Assembly (NCBI GenBank): GCA_900073065.1
Contig: FJOG01000042.1
Location: 248,001-312,000 of the forward strand
Direction of reading: 5' to 3'
Length of the DNA: 64,000 bases
Origin: Phialocephala subalpina
Lineage: Eukaryota; Ascomycota; Leotiomycetes; Helotiales; Mollisiaceae
Of this stretch, positions 22,321 to 33,216 are shown one piece after another. The stretch's first letter is position 1; the number at the start of each line of letters is the position of its first letter. The translations under genes and the position numbers were made by a program. The notes beneath the pieces were generated by a model, which worked only from the letters and a program-made list of their open reading frames with translations, was not told the origin of the DNA and searched no databases.

Positions 22321-23819
22321 TGATTAAAAACCCCATGTTTTTGAAACGTTTCCTGCGATTTGAAGTCCAAATAAAATTGAGGGAGCAGTCAGATTTGAAC
22401 GTCAAATCGGGTACTTTCAGTAACCGTTATCATAGGACATTATAGCTGCTGTTGACAGCAGTTCAAATATATTAGCATTGGAAGAGAGGATGTGGGTGTG
22501 CTTTTAACGGAACAAAGGAAATACGGCGTCTAATTGGTTGTCGAGAACAAAGAACAGCACCCTGTTGTTGACTTTAATAATTGAACATTCTTCCGGCGAG
22601 CCGCGAACATTCGTTTCAATGGTTCAACCTGAGAATTTCGCTTTCTTATTCTTTACAGTTTTAAATTTTGAGCAAGTGCCTTCACAATAACCATAAATGA
22701 AAGACACTAGAATCATTCTATATTATCAAATATGATTCAAAGCTCTTACAACCAAGTAGTTCCTCAAACTTTGTGAAAACAATAAGCTATATAGAACTTT
22801 GCAGCATCCATCTTTTGATTGCTTACAAGAAGTGGACCTTGAGACTTCTCCCTAACACCCATTTCCTCAATTAAACTAGACGCTAGAAATTTTAGGCGGC
22901 TGGGAGATTCATTGAGAGCGTTGATAGCTTCCATCAATAAGCACAAGGATAGCAAGAAAAAAAGTCAAGATCCACACGTGGTCACAACACCAAAGCCACA
23001 TCCTGCATCATCCTGCACCTCGAATGCGTGGTGTTGTTGGTCTGACTGCCTTGTGGCTGCTTTATGCAAGGCAACCCCTTTTCGCGGGGGCATTGGTTGC
23101 CTAACAAAGTTGGAGGCCATGTTGCGGCTCCTACCCATCGTACAAGAAACGAATCAAGAACAAGTCTCGCTAAATCGGGTGTAGAGAACCCCCAAGGCTA
23201 CAGTGCACACTGGTGGAAATGGGAGGTGATGATTGGTTGATCAGGTGAGTGAGGAAAGGAGGCATTGGGAAGCGAGCGCCCGGTGAGGCTTTGTTTGTGC
23301 ACACGTGGGAATCCATGAGGTAGAACTATTGAGATTGCGGGACTTTTTTGGGTGATGATATCGATGCCATCGAGGAGATCGTCAATACCGGCGATGAGCG
23401 CGAAATGGTTGGTCTCGAGAGTTCAATTCTTACTGAACATCGAAAACAAGGGGTGGAGTATCGTTTCGGAGTCATACAGATTTGATTCATTTAAGTGTCT
23501 TGGGATGCTGGCTAAGGATCACCGGTCTTCTACTTTCCTTCAAACAGAAGAGCGGCTCAAGTTCCGAAGTGACGAAAGTCACTCCAAAGAAGCCGAATAC
23601 ATATGAGCCGGAAAGCATAATCCTCCTCCCAACCCACAAAGAAGCATGGAGATCTCAAGTCAGCTTGCCTCGAGCTCGGGCAAACTTGCTGCAGCTTTCG
23701 ATTGCTAGCTGTTCCTCCCAAATCTAACCTCACCACTGCCTCTCAACGAGCAATGAATTTCAACAAGATGTACGCTGATAATATCCGAGCCAAGTCTGCC
23801 AACGTGAAACAAAAAACCT
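22321..23819. other. Gene-poor stretch left of the sugar transporter
   Basis: 1.5 kb, AT-rich in its left half, containing the second dispersed repeat copy. No supported gene or RNA is seen. The segment right of 23300 is the 3' flank of the transporter gene. Confidence 0.45.
23056..23073 (+). repeat. Copy 2 of a dispersed diverged repeat
   Basis: Matches 20540-20557 over 18 nt. ATTGGTTGCCT follows, as in copy 1 (CTGGTTGCCT). Same orientation. Confidence 0.6.
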
Positions 23820-25530
23820 TCAAAATTTCTCCTGCCTTGCATCCTCGACATGAAACGCGGTACTGCTCGCTCCCTTCTCTTCGAATACCCTGTTAGCATC
23901 AACAGTCTGATGTTCCGTCAGGTACGCAGCAAATTTCCAAGTAGGCACCCTCTTCCCAAACAACTCATCCAACTGCTCCAAACTCCTCCCCTTCGTCTCC
24001 GGTACGAAGAAAAACACCCAAATCGCGAGTATCAAATTACTAGCTCCCCAAATATACCCATACTTCGGTCCCCAATTCAAACTCGTCGGATTTATAAAAT
24101 ACGGCGTACAAAACGCAACCAACCACCCAAAAATAAAATTGATCCCGTTTGCTATACCCACTGTTTGAGAACGCAGGCGTTGAGAAGGGATCTCGGATGT
24201 AACAGCCCATAATACAGGACCTTGGCCAAGACCATATGTCCAAGTGAAGATTATACTCAGCGCTACCAATGCTTTGCCCGCGGATGGATTTCCGTTAGTG
24301 GATTTCGTATACACGATCGCCATACCGAACATCATTATCGAACTCGCAATCGAGCAACCAATAAGCAGTGGTCTGCGGCCGAAGAACCGCATAGCAGGGA
24401 AAGCGCCGAGATTTCCTGTTAGAGCGATGGCGAGTCCGATCATGACCCATACGAAAGGAGAACCGATTCGGGCTTGGACGTAGAAATAAACTGAGTAGCC
24501 GGCGAGGAAGGTTACGCCTGTAGCTGTTTGCCCGACTGAGCATCCGAATGTTATGAGAGTACGGCGGAGATCGGAGCCGCGGAACATGTCTAGGATTCGA
24601 GCGTCTTTGTGAAGTTCTTGTTCTGTGTCCCATGTATTTTGAATATCTGTGATATCGGCTAGGATACGATCTATATCCTTTATCCCTCTTGTTTTCTGGA
24701 TTGAGCGAACGGCAGAGTCGTGTTTACCACGAGAGATGTAGTAGCGAGGTGTATCTGGCAGAAAGACAAGGGCGGCAGACATCAGAGTTGGGATGATGTA
24801 CATGACAGCCAAAGGAATTTGATAGGACTTTCGTTCAAGTGATGTACTGGTGTAGTTCTCGATCAGGATACCGATCAAGGCTCCAAATGAGGTGTGGAAA
24901 GTGACTAAGCCGACAACAGAGCCTCGCAGATGTGCGGGTGCGATTTCGGACATGTAAGTGACGGAGAAGGTGAGGTAGAAACCGTTCGATACGCCGAGGA
25001 GAAAGCGGCCGGCGTATAGTGCCCCTAAAGTGGTGGGCCCGATTTGGATTGAGATGGCGATTACTCCTATTGCGCAGGCGATCCATAGACCGACGCGACG
25101 ACTTGCTCGAGGTCCTAGGGCGTAGCATCCGAAGGCAGCGGTGAGCCCACCCAGATTCATCAAACTTTGAATTAATCGCTGGACTTTGGTGCTGATGTTG
25201 TAACCAATTGTGATCTCGGGCTATGAAAGCTCTATCAGCAGAGGAGCAGACACTAGGATGATGCAGCGAAGGTATAACACGCAGTATTGAAAAGACAAAG
25301 GAAAGAATGGATTGAATGTTTTGCCTCCAGGTCAAACCTACAGCAGGATATCCGAAGATACGAAGGAAGCCTGGCATGCTCTGGAACCCCGACACGGCAG
25401 CAGAATCATATCCATACTGGAACTGAGCAAAGCCGATGATGAAGCAGATGAATATGACTCTCCTCTCCTCCCAGAAGGTTGTTAGACGACCTTTTCTACC
25501 AATGTCCTCTTCCATTGTGGCGTTCTTCAA
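23820..25530 (-). CDS. MFS sugar transporter
   Basis: Model: complement(join(23820..25220, 25342..25530)), 529 aa. One 121-nt intron (GTAGGT ... CATAG) joins FGYPA to PEITIGYNISTKVQR, the family's normal sequence. It is a 12-helix plasma-membrane hexose/maltose-type proton symporter of the sugar porter family. Visible signatures: FAQFQYGYDSAAVSGFQ in helix 1, RASRRVGLW, GRFLLGVSNGF, SEIAPAHLRG, the cytoplasmic PDTPRYYISRGK, GRRPLL, the TSEIPSQRLRSQ motif and C-terminal PETKGRSLEQLDELF. Length is normal. The substrate cannot be told from sequence. It lies between pair 1 and pair 2 and transcribes in the same direction as their coiled-coil genes. Confidence 0.92.
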
Positions 25531-26644
25531 TGTTCCAAGTGATTGAACAAAGTGTGGAGCATGGCAGAGGTGCCGCAGGTGTTCTTATATACTTGCTCGC
25601 ATTCGTTGATCGATGAGCAGCTGCGGCTTATGCCCAAACAAACCTGGGGTAAATAGCGCGGGTTGGGGTAAATCAAACGTCGAAGTACCGCGACAGGGGC
25701 CGGCAATATGGTCCCGAGATCTCGGCTTCCCCACCTTCCCGCAGCCATAAAAGCGATGCCATCAACGCCTCTTATGCTTGTATCGGAATTGGCAAGCTGG
25801 CAATCTAGCTTTGCTCCTTGGTGAAATGATTGACATGTATTTCCCCTGAGAGATATGAAATGAGCAGCTCCGTTGGCGCGACAACACTTGCGCAGAAAGT
25901 GGTGAAGCAATCGGCAGTTATGTGCCAAAAAACCCGAGTTCAGGAAAAATGAAAGAAACCAATCATGCAGCTCGATCCGTCCGCCAATGCGCGTGCTGGC
26001 TACCTACCCCTCACTTTACCCAATGCAGGACCGGGATATTGAAGCCGACAGGGTCTACATCGCGTAGCACTGCAAAGAACCTGGTTGAAGCAAAGGCTCA
26101 GTGAGGCTCTCCGCAGCCAGTTGGGAGGCAGAATGGGAAATGAATCTCGGGGAGTAATTGGCGATTTGAATGGCGATGTAGTGGAGGTGAAAACAAAAGC
26201 ATTCATCGCCAGAGTCGTGATTGAATGAGGTGATTGGCAGGATTGTGGAAGTGAAAGCAGAGGCATTGGTCAAACATCCCGACAAAACAATATTATTGCA
26301 CCTGTGACGATCCTAAGATAAACGCCCTGCGATATCGAAAAGCAAAAACGGGAACAAACAAGGAAGAAGAAGGGTATCATCCAGCCGCCCAAGAAGCAAA
26401 GCAGATCGCAATTCTATCCTTATCCTAGTCCTACAGATTGTCCGTATCAAACAGACATTCGCGACAGACTGTTCTCGCATCGCGCCGAGACAAGGGTACC
26501 AAATATTTGTATCTTTCCTTTCCACCGAACACCGTCGCTGAAATCGCTCAAAAGAAACATTTTTCTATCATTGCTTTTGACAAAAGAAACGAGGATTAAA
26601 AGTGGCTGGCTGCCTGGCTCAGCCTAGACCGGAAATAAATGAAG
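25531..26644. other. Transporter upstream region and 3' flank of pair 2 coiled-coil gene
   Basis: 1.1 kb, presumably the transporter promoter at the left. Minus ORF 26000-26285 contains two overlapping frames with similar Ser/Thr-rich text that arise from a local near-repeat (ATTG-TGATTGAATGAGG region). I see no supported gene. Confidence 0.45.
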
Positions 26645-28381
26645 TCAAGTACCTCCCCAAGGCATTCCTCGAAGAGAAGTTAGTGTTTGAAGTTTGCTCG
26701 TGCCGAATGCGCGTTCCGTGTCGTCTGAAACTTCGGAAGCAGGTCGGCTTGAAGATGAGAGTAGAACGTGAATCGAGCCTCGCATATGCTCTTGTGACAG
26801 GTCTGATGAATGTGAAGTCTCGTCCGGATGTTTTGTGCTCATACTCGAGTGGCTTGCTGCTGGCACTGGTCCTGGACTTGTGATCGATCCTGCGGTGCCG
26901 TCTTCGTACCAGACCTTGAGAACACGGAATTGCCAATCTTTGGGAGTCCTTCTGTATTGTGTCTCGAACGTGCTGGCCAGTAGATTGACATCGAGAGGCG
27001 AAATTCGTAGCTTGTTCAGCAACCACTCATTGATCCGAGTCGTTGCTGTCTCTGACGCCACGTCAGGTCTCGACTCGAACTGTCTTCCGTGTTTCCTCCC
27101 CGGTTGAGGAAGTAGTAAGGGATATTTGACATACTCTGAATTGTGATCACGTGGATCCATATCCTCTTCCACGAAATAGGATTCTTCCTGGCTCTGGAAA
27201 CTGGTAGGCTCTCCATCTTCGTCGATTAGGTTCTTTGATAAGCATTTCCGCTTCAGGATTTCCAATTCCTTCTCTAATGAATGTATTTTGCCGATGATTT
27301 CGGCGTGTTCTGTTTCTGCATCGTCGAGCCATTCTTGGTCATCCGCGTCGAGGGTGAGGCCGAACCGGTGCCGGGATTGTTTTTCTGCTTCCAGAGCTGC
27401 TTTTTCGTCTCGGAATTCGTCAAGTCGTTCTTGCATGAGATCGAGGTCTCCTAGTTTCGAGAGGTAATCGTTGACCAAGGGATGATATTCTGATGGTTCG
27501 AAGTCATCGTCGTCGTCGTCAGAAGCAATAGATGACGATGCAGAATGCTCAACATTCAGCAATGATGGTGGAGGAGGTCTTGATGGCTGTGACTGGCTTT
27601 CCTTCAGCTTGGCGAAAAAGTGATCTTCGAGTCGAGCAAGCCTAAATTCTTGCTGCGAAACGCGGTCCTCGAGGCGATTGCAGTCGTCCTCTAATGGCCC
27701 ATACTCGTTCCTGGCTTCTTGGCAGTCATCCATGAGTTGCATTAGACTCTTTTGACCTGGAAACGGACTGCTGCTGGAGTCTGTGAGGTTCAGACCACGT
27801 GCTGTCATGTAGGTGATGCGTCGAAATAATATGTCGTCGGCAGCTGATTTGACTTCCTGCTTCACGCGCAGGCTGGCTCGCATCTGATGTATCTGCGAAC
27901 GTAGATTCCAGACATCTGCTCTGAGTTTCTGGATCTCCTGCCATTCTGGTCTTGATTCGAATTTCTGGGTTTCCAAGCCTGGTGATAGTCCGAGTGTGGT
28001 GTCTGAGAGGGTCACGAGTGCCTGACTCGGAGTCGCCAGCTCCCATCGCGGAGGCGGCATATTGGGTAAGCCCATTACAGGTCGTGACACGTCCTTTGGA
28101 GTCGACGCGTAACTCTGTGGTGATGTTGGACGCGTTTGTCCAGTGTCAGGTGATTTTGGGAGGTTTCCATCCGAAATGCGTTCTGGTGTGTGCTTTTCAT
28201 GTTTTCTCGTAGCAGGGCTAGGCAGCGGCTCTGAAGTTTGCTCGGTGTCCTTCCTTCGGGTCGCGACTGCCCCACCCGTCCGACGTCCCCCGTTCCTGCT
28301 GGCAAGTGCCCGTCTTCCTTCGCTGGGCGCGTCCTTCGGGCTCAGCAATCTCAACGTTAACCTCTCGTCTTGCTTCGACAT
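26645..28381 (-). CDS. Coiled-coil protein, pair 2 (paralogue B)
   Basis: The ORF is open from 28690 but that first codon is GTG. I choose the ATG at 28381 (MSKQDERLTLRLLSP), giving 578 aa; an ATG at 28474 is also possible. Residues 1-140 are basic and Ser/Pro rich. The two conserved blocks of the family follow: helices with the motif DDCQEARNEYGPLEDDCNR (GPLE about 228-231) running into RLARLEDHFFAKL, then an acidic coiled coil (DEFRDEKAALEAEKQSRH) and TRINEWLLNKLRISPLD with a TPKDWQFRVLKVWYEDG end. The C-terminus is Ser rich. It is paralogous to the genes at 15310-16680 and 33217-36345. It faces a DUF6590 gene (29181) across 799 bp. Function unknown. Confidence 0.8.
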   Translation of the reverse strand: MSKQDERLTLRLLSPKDAPSEGRRALASRNGGRRTGGAVATRRKDTEQTSEPLPSPATRKHEKHTPERISDGNLPKSPDTGQTRPTSPQSYASTPKDVSRPVMGLPNMPPPRWELATPSQALVTLSDTTLGLSPGLETQKFESRPEWQEIQKLRADVWNLRSQIHQMRASLRVKQEVKSAADDILFRRITYMTARGLNLTDSSSSPFPGQKSLMQLMDDCQEARNEYGPLEDDCNRLEDRVSQQEFRLARLEDHFFAKLKESQSQPSRPPPPSLLNVEHSASSSIASDDDDDDFEPSEYHPLVNDYLSKLGDLDLMQERLDEFRDEKAALEAEKQSRHRFGLTLDADDQEWLDDAETEHAEIIGKIHSLEKELEILKRKCLSKNLIDEDGEPTSFQSQEESYFVEEDMDPRDHNSEYVKYPLLLPQPGRKHGRQFESRPDVASETATTRINEWLLNKLRISPLDVNLLASTFETQYRRTPKDWQFRVLKVWYEDGTAGSITSPGPVPAASHSSMSTKHPDETSHSSDLSQEHMRGSIHVLLSSSSRPASEVSDDTERAFGTSKLQTLTSLRGMPWGGT

Positions 28382-29180
28382 ATAGGTGTTTCTCTCGGAG
28401 CCTGTGGGATGACTAGCTTCGGACGTGCATTCGAGCACCTGACTTCCACGACGGTGTGACGAGCGCAGAGACATGTCAGTCTGACCATCGGTGTCGACGA
28501 GCGTCGTGTCGACACATGATATGAGGCCCGTATCGAGTCGACGACCAAGTTGGGGCAAGGCTGACGATATCCAGAGTCGATGAGGTTGCTTGGTTGTGCG
28601 AGGCGAGCACAGAGCCGCACACCTAGCTTCCGCGATTCTTTTTTGGGAGTGCAGTCCTCCCGCAATCCCGGAGTGGGGGGTTCGCGTCACGCATTGGGAC
28701 GCCGACAGGGCTGGTCAGACGCCTGCTCATTGCGTGGGGAGTGAGATTTCAGTGAGTGCTGAACACAACCGCTTAGCGAGCAAATCTCAGCACCAGAGAC
28801 TCTTCCCAGCTCCATCTTCTTGCAGCGTAAAGCAGCATCATTTGCTCGTCACAAGCTCTCCATACCATCCCGCGAATAAGAGTCCTGAAGGTGGCCGAGC
28901 CTTGTCGAAAGGCGCCTGCACAGTGATCAGAGTGGACGAAGTTGCCCACTCTACCCTTACAGCGTCCTTAGGCTGCATGTACAGCGTGTTAAAATCAGCA
29001 TCGTGGCATCGCAATGGCCGTGGTGTGGACGCAAACTGCGGCTCTTCTCTTGCCAATTCTGCCGCCGAATCACTGATAAAGACGTGTGTGACAGACGTTC
29101 GGCCGCACCGTTTGGAAACGTCTTTGCTGTTCATGGCAAGAAATGGATTTTCCTTCCGTTGTTTATAACGCAATGCCACA
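28382..29180. promoter_or_regulatory. Shared divergent promoter region, pair 2
   Basis: 799 bp if the 28381 start is right. An open minus frame continues to 28690, so the 5' leader of the coiled-coil gene may occupy part of it. I found no motif shared at length with the other two regions. Confidence 0.45.
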
Positions 29181-30979
29181 ATGTCGTCCTCCTCTCGCTC
29201 AAAACATCGCTCGAAGCGATCATCATCATCGTCATATTATCCAACCCAGTGGAGTCAATGGGAGTGGGATACAGAACGTGCCGATTGGAAGCGGTATCGA
29301 TTAAAAGCCAAGGGTATGACAAAAAAGCAAATGTGGAAGGGGTCTCTGACGAAGTGATCCCAGATGAATATGAGTTTGAATACGAATCGACGTCAGCAGC
29401 TGCAGATTCGGCAGAACCCAGGACACCCCAACCTTCACTGGACCCAATCTCCGAGGACTCGTACTCTTCGTCAGCAAATTATGCCCTATCGTCAGGGCCG
29501 TCGGTGGCGGGAATCACTCGAGGACTCGCAGCATCATCACTAGCTTCGGAAACCACAGCCGTCCCGCCGAGGAATCAAACTCCAGGAGTGAGCGATACTC
29601 ACATCACGACGATCAATCCTTATACCGATAAAGAAGAATTCGATCCTCGTAAGTAGAAGGCCATGCCGGTGATTATCACATGCTAATGTTGCACAAGACT
29701 ACAAGGTTCACAAAACCTTCGAATTCAAGCAAGGACGGGTATGTCTTCGTGGCTATGACTTGCGGGGTCTTGCTGATTTTCAAAGGTGTTCAAGGTCCTT
29801 TGGTCCGAACCATCAGGCCAGGGGGGAGGCCGAGGTGATGGAAGCAGTAATCCCGAGACCTATACGGAAGGAGTCAACAAGTTTGGAGAACCTTCCTTCC
29901 AGAAAGTTCGACGTTTCGTCATAATCAGGCCTCTTGCTGGCCATTGTATTTGTTTGTGAGTTATTATTAAAAGTCACCTCGTGACTTTTCTTTCCAAATT
30001 ACTGATTTCAGCCAGACCTATCAACACATATTCCAGACAAGGCGTGACGAAGAATGGAGTTCATGCCGGCGATCACACCATCGCCTACAGCGGAATCAAG
30101 GCCGTCTACTTTAAAGGCGAGAAGGCGAAAGGTCTCACGAAGAAGCCTCTCAAGATCGTGACGAAAAACCCTCGACACAAGCTAGCAGACACTTCTCGTC
30201 TCAACTACGCCAAAACGTACACTGTCGAGTACAATGTCAAAGTTTGGTTCATCGGAAATGTCGACAAGGATTCCATGTGGCATTTGATCACGGATTTCAA
30301 TCAAGTCCATCCACCTCTTGGTACTCAAGGCCTGACAGAACCTTCTCCGTTCCAAGATGGAGAGACCTCTTATGCTGATGGAGGTATGGAGGACTCTTAT
30401 GACTCTTACACGCCTCAAGATTCAGGTTATGGATCCATGGCAGCATCTTACGGCTCGCCGGCATCTTCATACTCACAGCCTTCATACTCAGCGTCCTATG
30501 ACCAGCCCCACGCTCCGACTGAGAAATACCCACGAGGCTCATCTCACAGTGAACGCCCATCGCGGTCCAGAGGGAAAGGGAAAGCAGTACAAAGGGACGA
30601 GGTACCTGAAGAAGACATTGCCGAGGATCCTGGAGAGGCAGAGCATGGCTATGACAAGCATGCGTATGAAGATCCTGGGGAACCGGAATACGACTACGAT
30701 GCGTACAATCAAGCGAGGCATGATGAGGGTGATTATGCTGCGCATGAGTACGGGCCAGCGACTGAGCATCATGTTGTAGAGGCACCTCTGGATGAAGGAC
30801 ATCAGATGTACCATGACCCCGCATGCGCACCAGAAGCAGAAGCAGCAGCGTACGATTATTCAGCAGCACCCGAGGACTATGAGCACCATGGGCGAGCGCA
30901 TGGAGATTATGTTGAGCATGAAGGAGTCCACACGGGGACGTATCACGCTGCGGTTGCGGAGCACAGCGATGAAGAATGA
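29181..30979 (+). CDS. DUF6590 domain protein, pair 2
   Basis: Model: join(29181..29313, 29355..29648, 29698..29738, 29786..29955, 30016..30979), 533 aa, all phases consistent. The 41-nt first intron is short but joins the N-terminal motif WSQWEWDTERADWKRY to PDEYEFEYE, matching the other paralogues. The last acceptor was placed at 30015 because it restores CICLPINTY. The DUF6590 core spans about 143-310: YKVHKTFEFKQGRVFKVLW, KVRRFVIIRPL, HTIAYSG, LADTSRLNYAKTYTVEYNV, FIGNVDKDS. The long tail (about 311-533) is low complexity, rich in Tyr, Glu, His, Ser and Ala with repeated EDPGE-type units and a basic SRGKGKA patch. This looks like a disordered, possibly phase-separating segment (inference). 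Confidence 0.86.
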
Positions 30980-33216
30980 CAGCTTCGTCAAGACTCCTTC
31001 GCGTCCGAGGCTGATGAAAGAGGGGATGTTCCTTATGAGAGAGTATTTCTCAAGACTGAATTTACGTTGAGGCATCGCATTCGTGCGTGTCTCTTCAAAC
31101 TACGCTATTGGATGCTGGTACCCTCGAGCTCACTCGAGGCTTCCTCCCAATAAACTAGACCCTGTATTTTTTTTATGGCGGGGTTCGTGATTTCCAGGTC
31201 GAGATTCCTGTTGGATTTCCAGATTGATTTTCGGTGGTGGTCTTTTCGACGCGCCTTTTTGATGGCGGAATGATTTTTATCCCGCTTCATGTTTGAATTT
31301 TCTTCCTGCTTGGGGGTTTCAGCGAGCATATTTTTCATAGCATATTACTTACGACTCACGATTACGACAAAGCATGGGAACGATGAAAATCGACAGAGGA
31401 TGCTATCAGTGCAGCTACGTTTTGGTTCGATCTGGCATTGGCATATGGTTACATTTTAAATGCATGGGTTTGGATGAGCGGGGCTACAATAAATACCTAG
31501 ACTCCTCTTCTGGTCAGCTGACCAGATTTGGATTTCTGGATTTTTGGATTGAGAATACATGTTCACAATCCGTCTTGTCAAGTTATGTTTTTGGGGCGAC
31601 AGCTTTCTTCAAGCCATTAGGTAACATTGCATCAATAAATGATTCAGAATGGCAAACTCCTCATCCACAAATCTCAAAATCGCATGATCACTGCTGCCCA
31701 TCAACGCCCATTCATGTCTCCATACCCAACCCAGCCTCATTACCCCGCATCAGAAAAAGAAAAGCAATTCATCTCACCTCCCAATCTCAGCCTTTCCCCA
31801 ACTTTCCAAAAACGGCCCTCAGCCTCGTCGCCGCTCTTCCGTTCAAGGGAACGCCACACTCGCCCGACTACATAGCAAACCCAAAATAACCTTGCAGATT
31901 AACCCTTGCTTGCCCTAGCATGTTGCACGGCCCGCACAATTATTTTATCACTTCTCGGATTCCGGGATCGGGATCCTTGCTGGCTAGTTTGGAGTTAGAT
32001 GAGGATGTCTTACCAGCCGCGCGGATAAGCGGGGGATTGGGGGGAAAATTGGATGAGCCACCACAACGATGATGACGACGCGTACCACTTTGTCGGGCTC
32101 GTAAATAAATCGATGCTTTTTAAGCTGCCATTCCATTGCGTACGAATTTTGAGGCGAATTGTCCGTGTGCATGAGGGTCTCTGTTGTCCTCTCCTTCCTC
32201 GTAACCATACCGCCTCGCAAACACTCAGCTCCGAAGATCTCGTATCTTAGCCTATAAAACGCCAATTCTCGTCTTCGTATCCGGAAAAGTGAAGTATTGG
32301 AAAGGCAAATAAAATGAATGGCCGAGATGAATGCCGAAATCACGAATCGTAACCAGGTACCGGGTTTGGCGGATGTTATTGGTGAGGCGGAATTGTAAGG
32401 CTGAAGCTGAATCAAGCTGGCTCGGTTGGCACGAGGAGGAAGCGAAGCGAGATGATCTGCGATGCCGGGAGTTGGAGGGGAGGTGAGTCGGGCGTTGTGA
32501 AAAGGGGTACATCGGGCGTTGGAAAGGGGTCAGGGCCTAAGATACAGGGTTCTTGAGATGAAGATCAAAGAGATGAAGGTTAATAGCCGGTGGGCATCGG
32601 CTATGATTTGTCGGGCGAAGAACAAAGTCCTCGTTTCGCTTGAGACGAACGATCATATGTCTGCGGGGGAGGAAGAATGGCTCTATAGAAGCTTGAGAGA
32701 AATTGAGAGAGAGAACATCCAGAGTAACAGACAGTAATTAAAGAGGCAAAATATGCCAGGTGTAAAAATATATCGTATGTGCTAAATCTAGGGTATCATA
32801 CTTGTAAACATATACAGAAGTCTTTAGATCGGCCCACTTGTCCCATCCCAATTTTCCCCAACAAAAACCAAAAAGAGACATAAGAAAAGCAGTAGCATGT
32901 TTGCAATCTGTAAATAATGAGAAATGAACTCCATCTATACCATCCTGGCCTAATAGAACACCAAACACAAAGACATGGCATTCTGATAGACGAAACAGAA
33001 AGATTGCGTATTAAATCATATATTCCCGCTCTTGAACCTGCAAGAGAAATGGAGGAGACGAAAATCTGCCGCCAAGCAATAAACAACCCCAGCGAACTCC
33101 TTCGCTATGTGTGCAGAACTTGGAACGAAACACAAACTTTAAACCAGATATATGATAATTATACAAGTACTGAGGAGAATCGTAAAGTTGATAAATAAGA
33201 GATTTTAGTTAGCAGG
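30980..33216. other. Intergenic region between pairs 2 and 3
   Basis: 2.2 kb between converging 3' ends, so it is longer than terminators need. ORFs 31374-31889 (+) and 31984-32415 (-) have no recognised motif. The first has four Cys but no zinc-finger spacing. I see no RNA gene or repeat. Confidence 0.45.

Noticed and set aside
22380..22420. Second tRNA-like B-box (GTTCAAATCTG on the minus strand)
   Set aside because: T-stem does not pair and no A box lies upstream; AT-rich surroundings.
30297..30869. Minus-strand ORF of 190 aa, His/Leu/Arg rich
   Set aside because: Antisense of the low-complexity tail of the pair 2 DUF6590 protein.
31374..31889. Plus ORF with several Cys that might be a zinc finger
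   Set aside because: The CYQC pair is not followed by a second pair at usable spacing and the rest is low-quality sequence.
31984..32415. Minus ORF of 143 aa
   Set aside because: No motif, no splice context, and half of it is a hydrophobic run from simple sequence; insufficient support.
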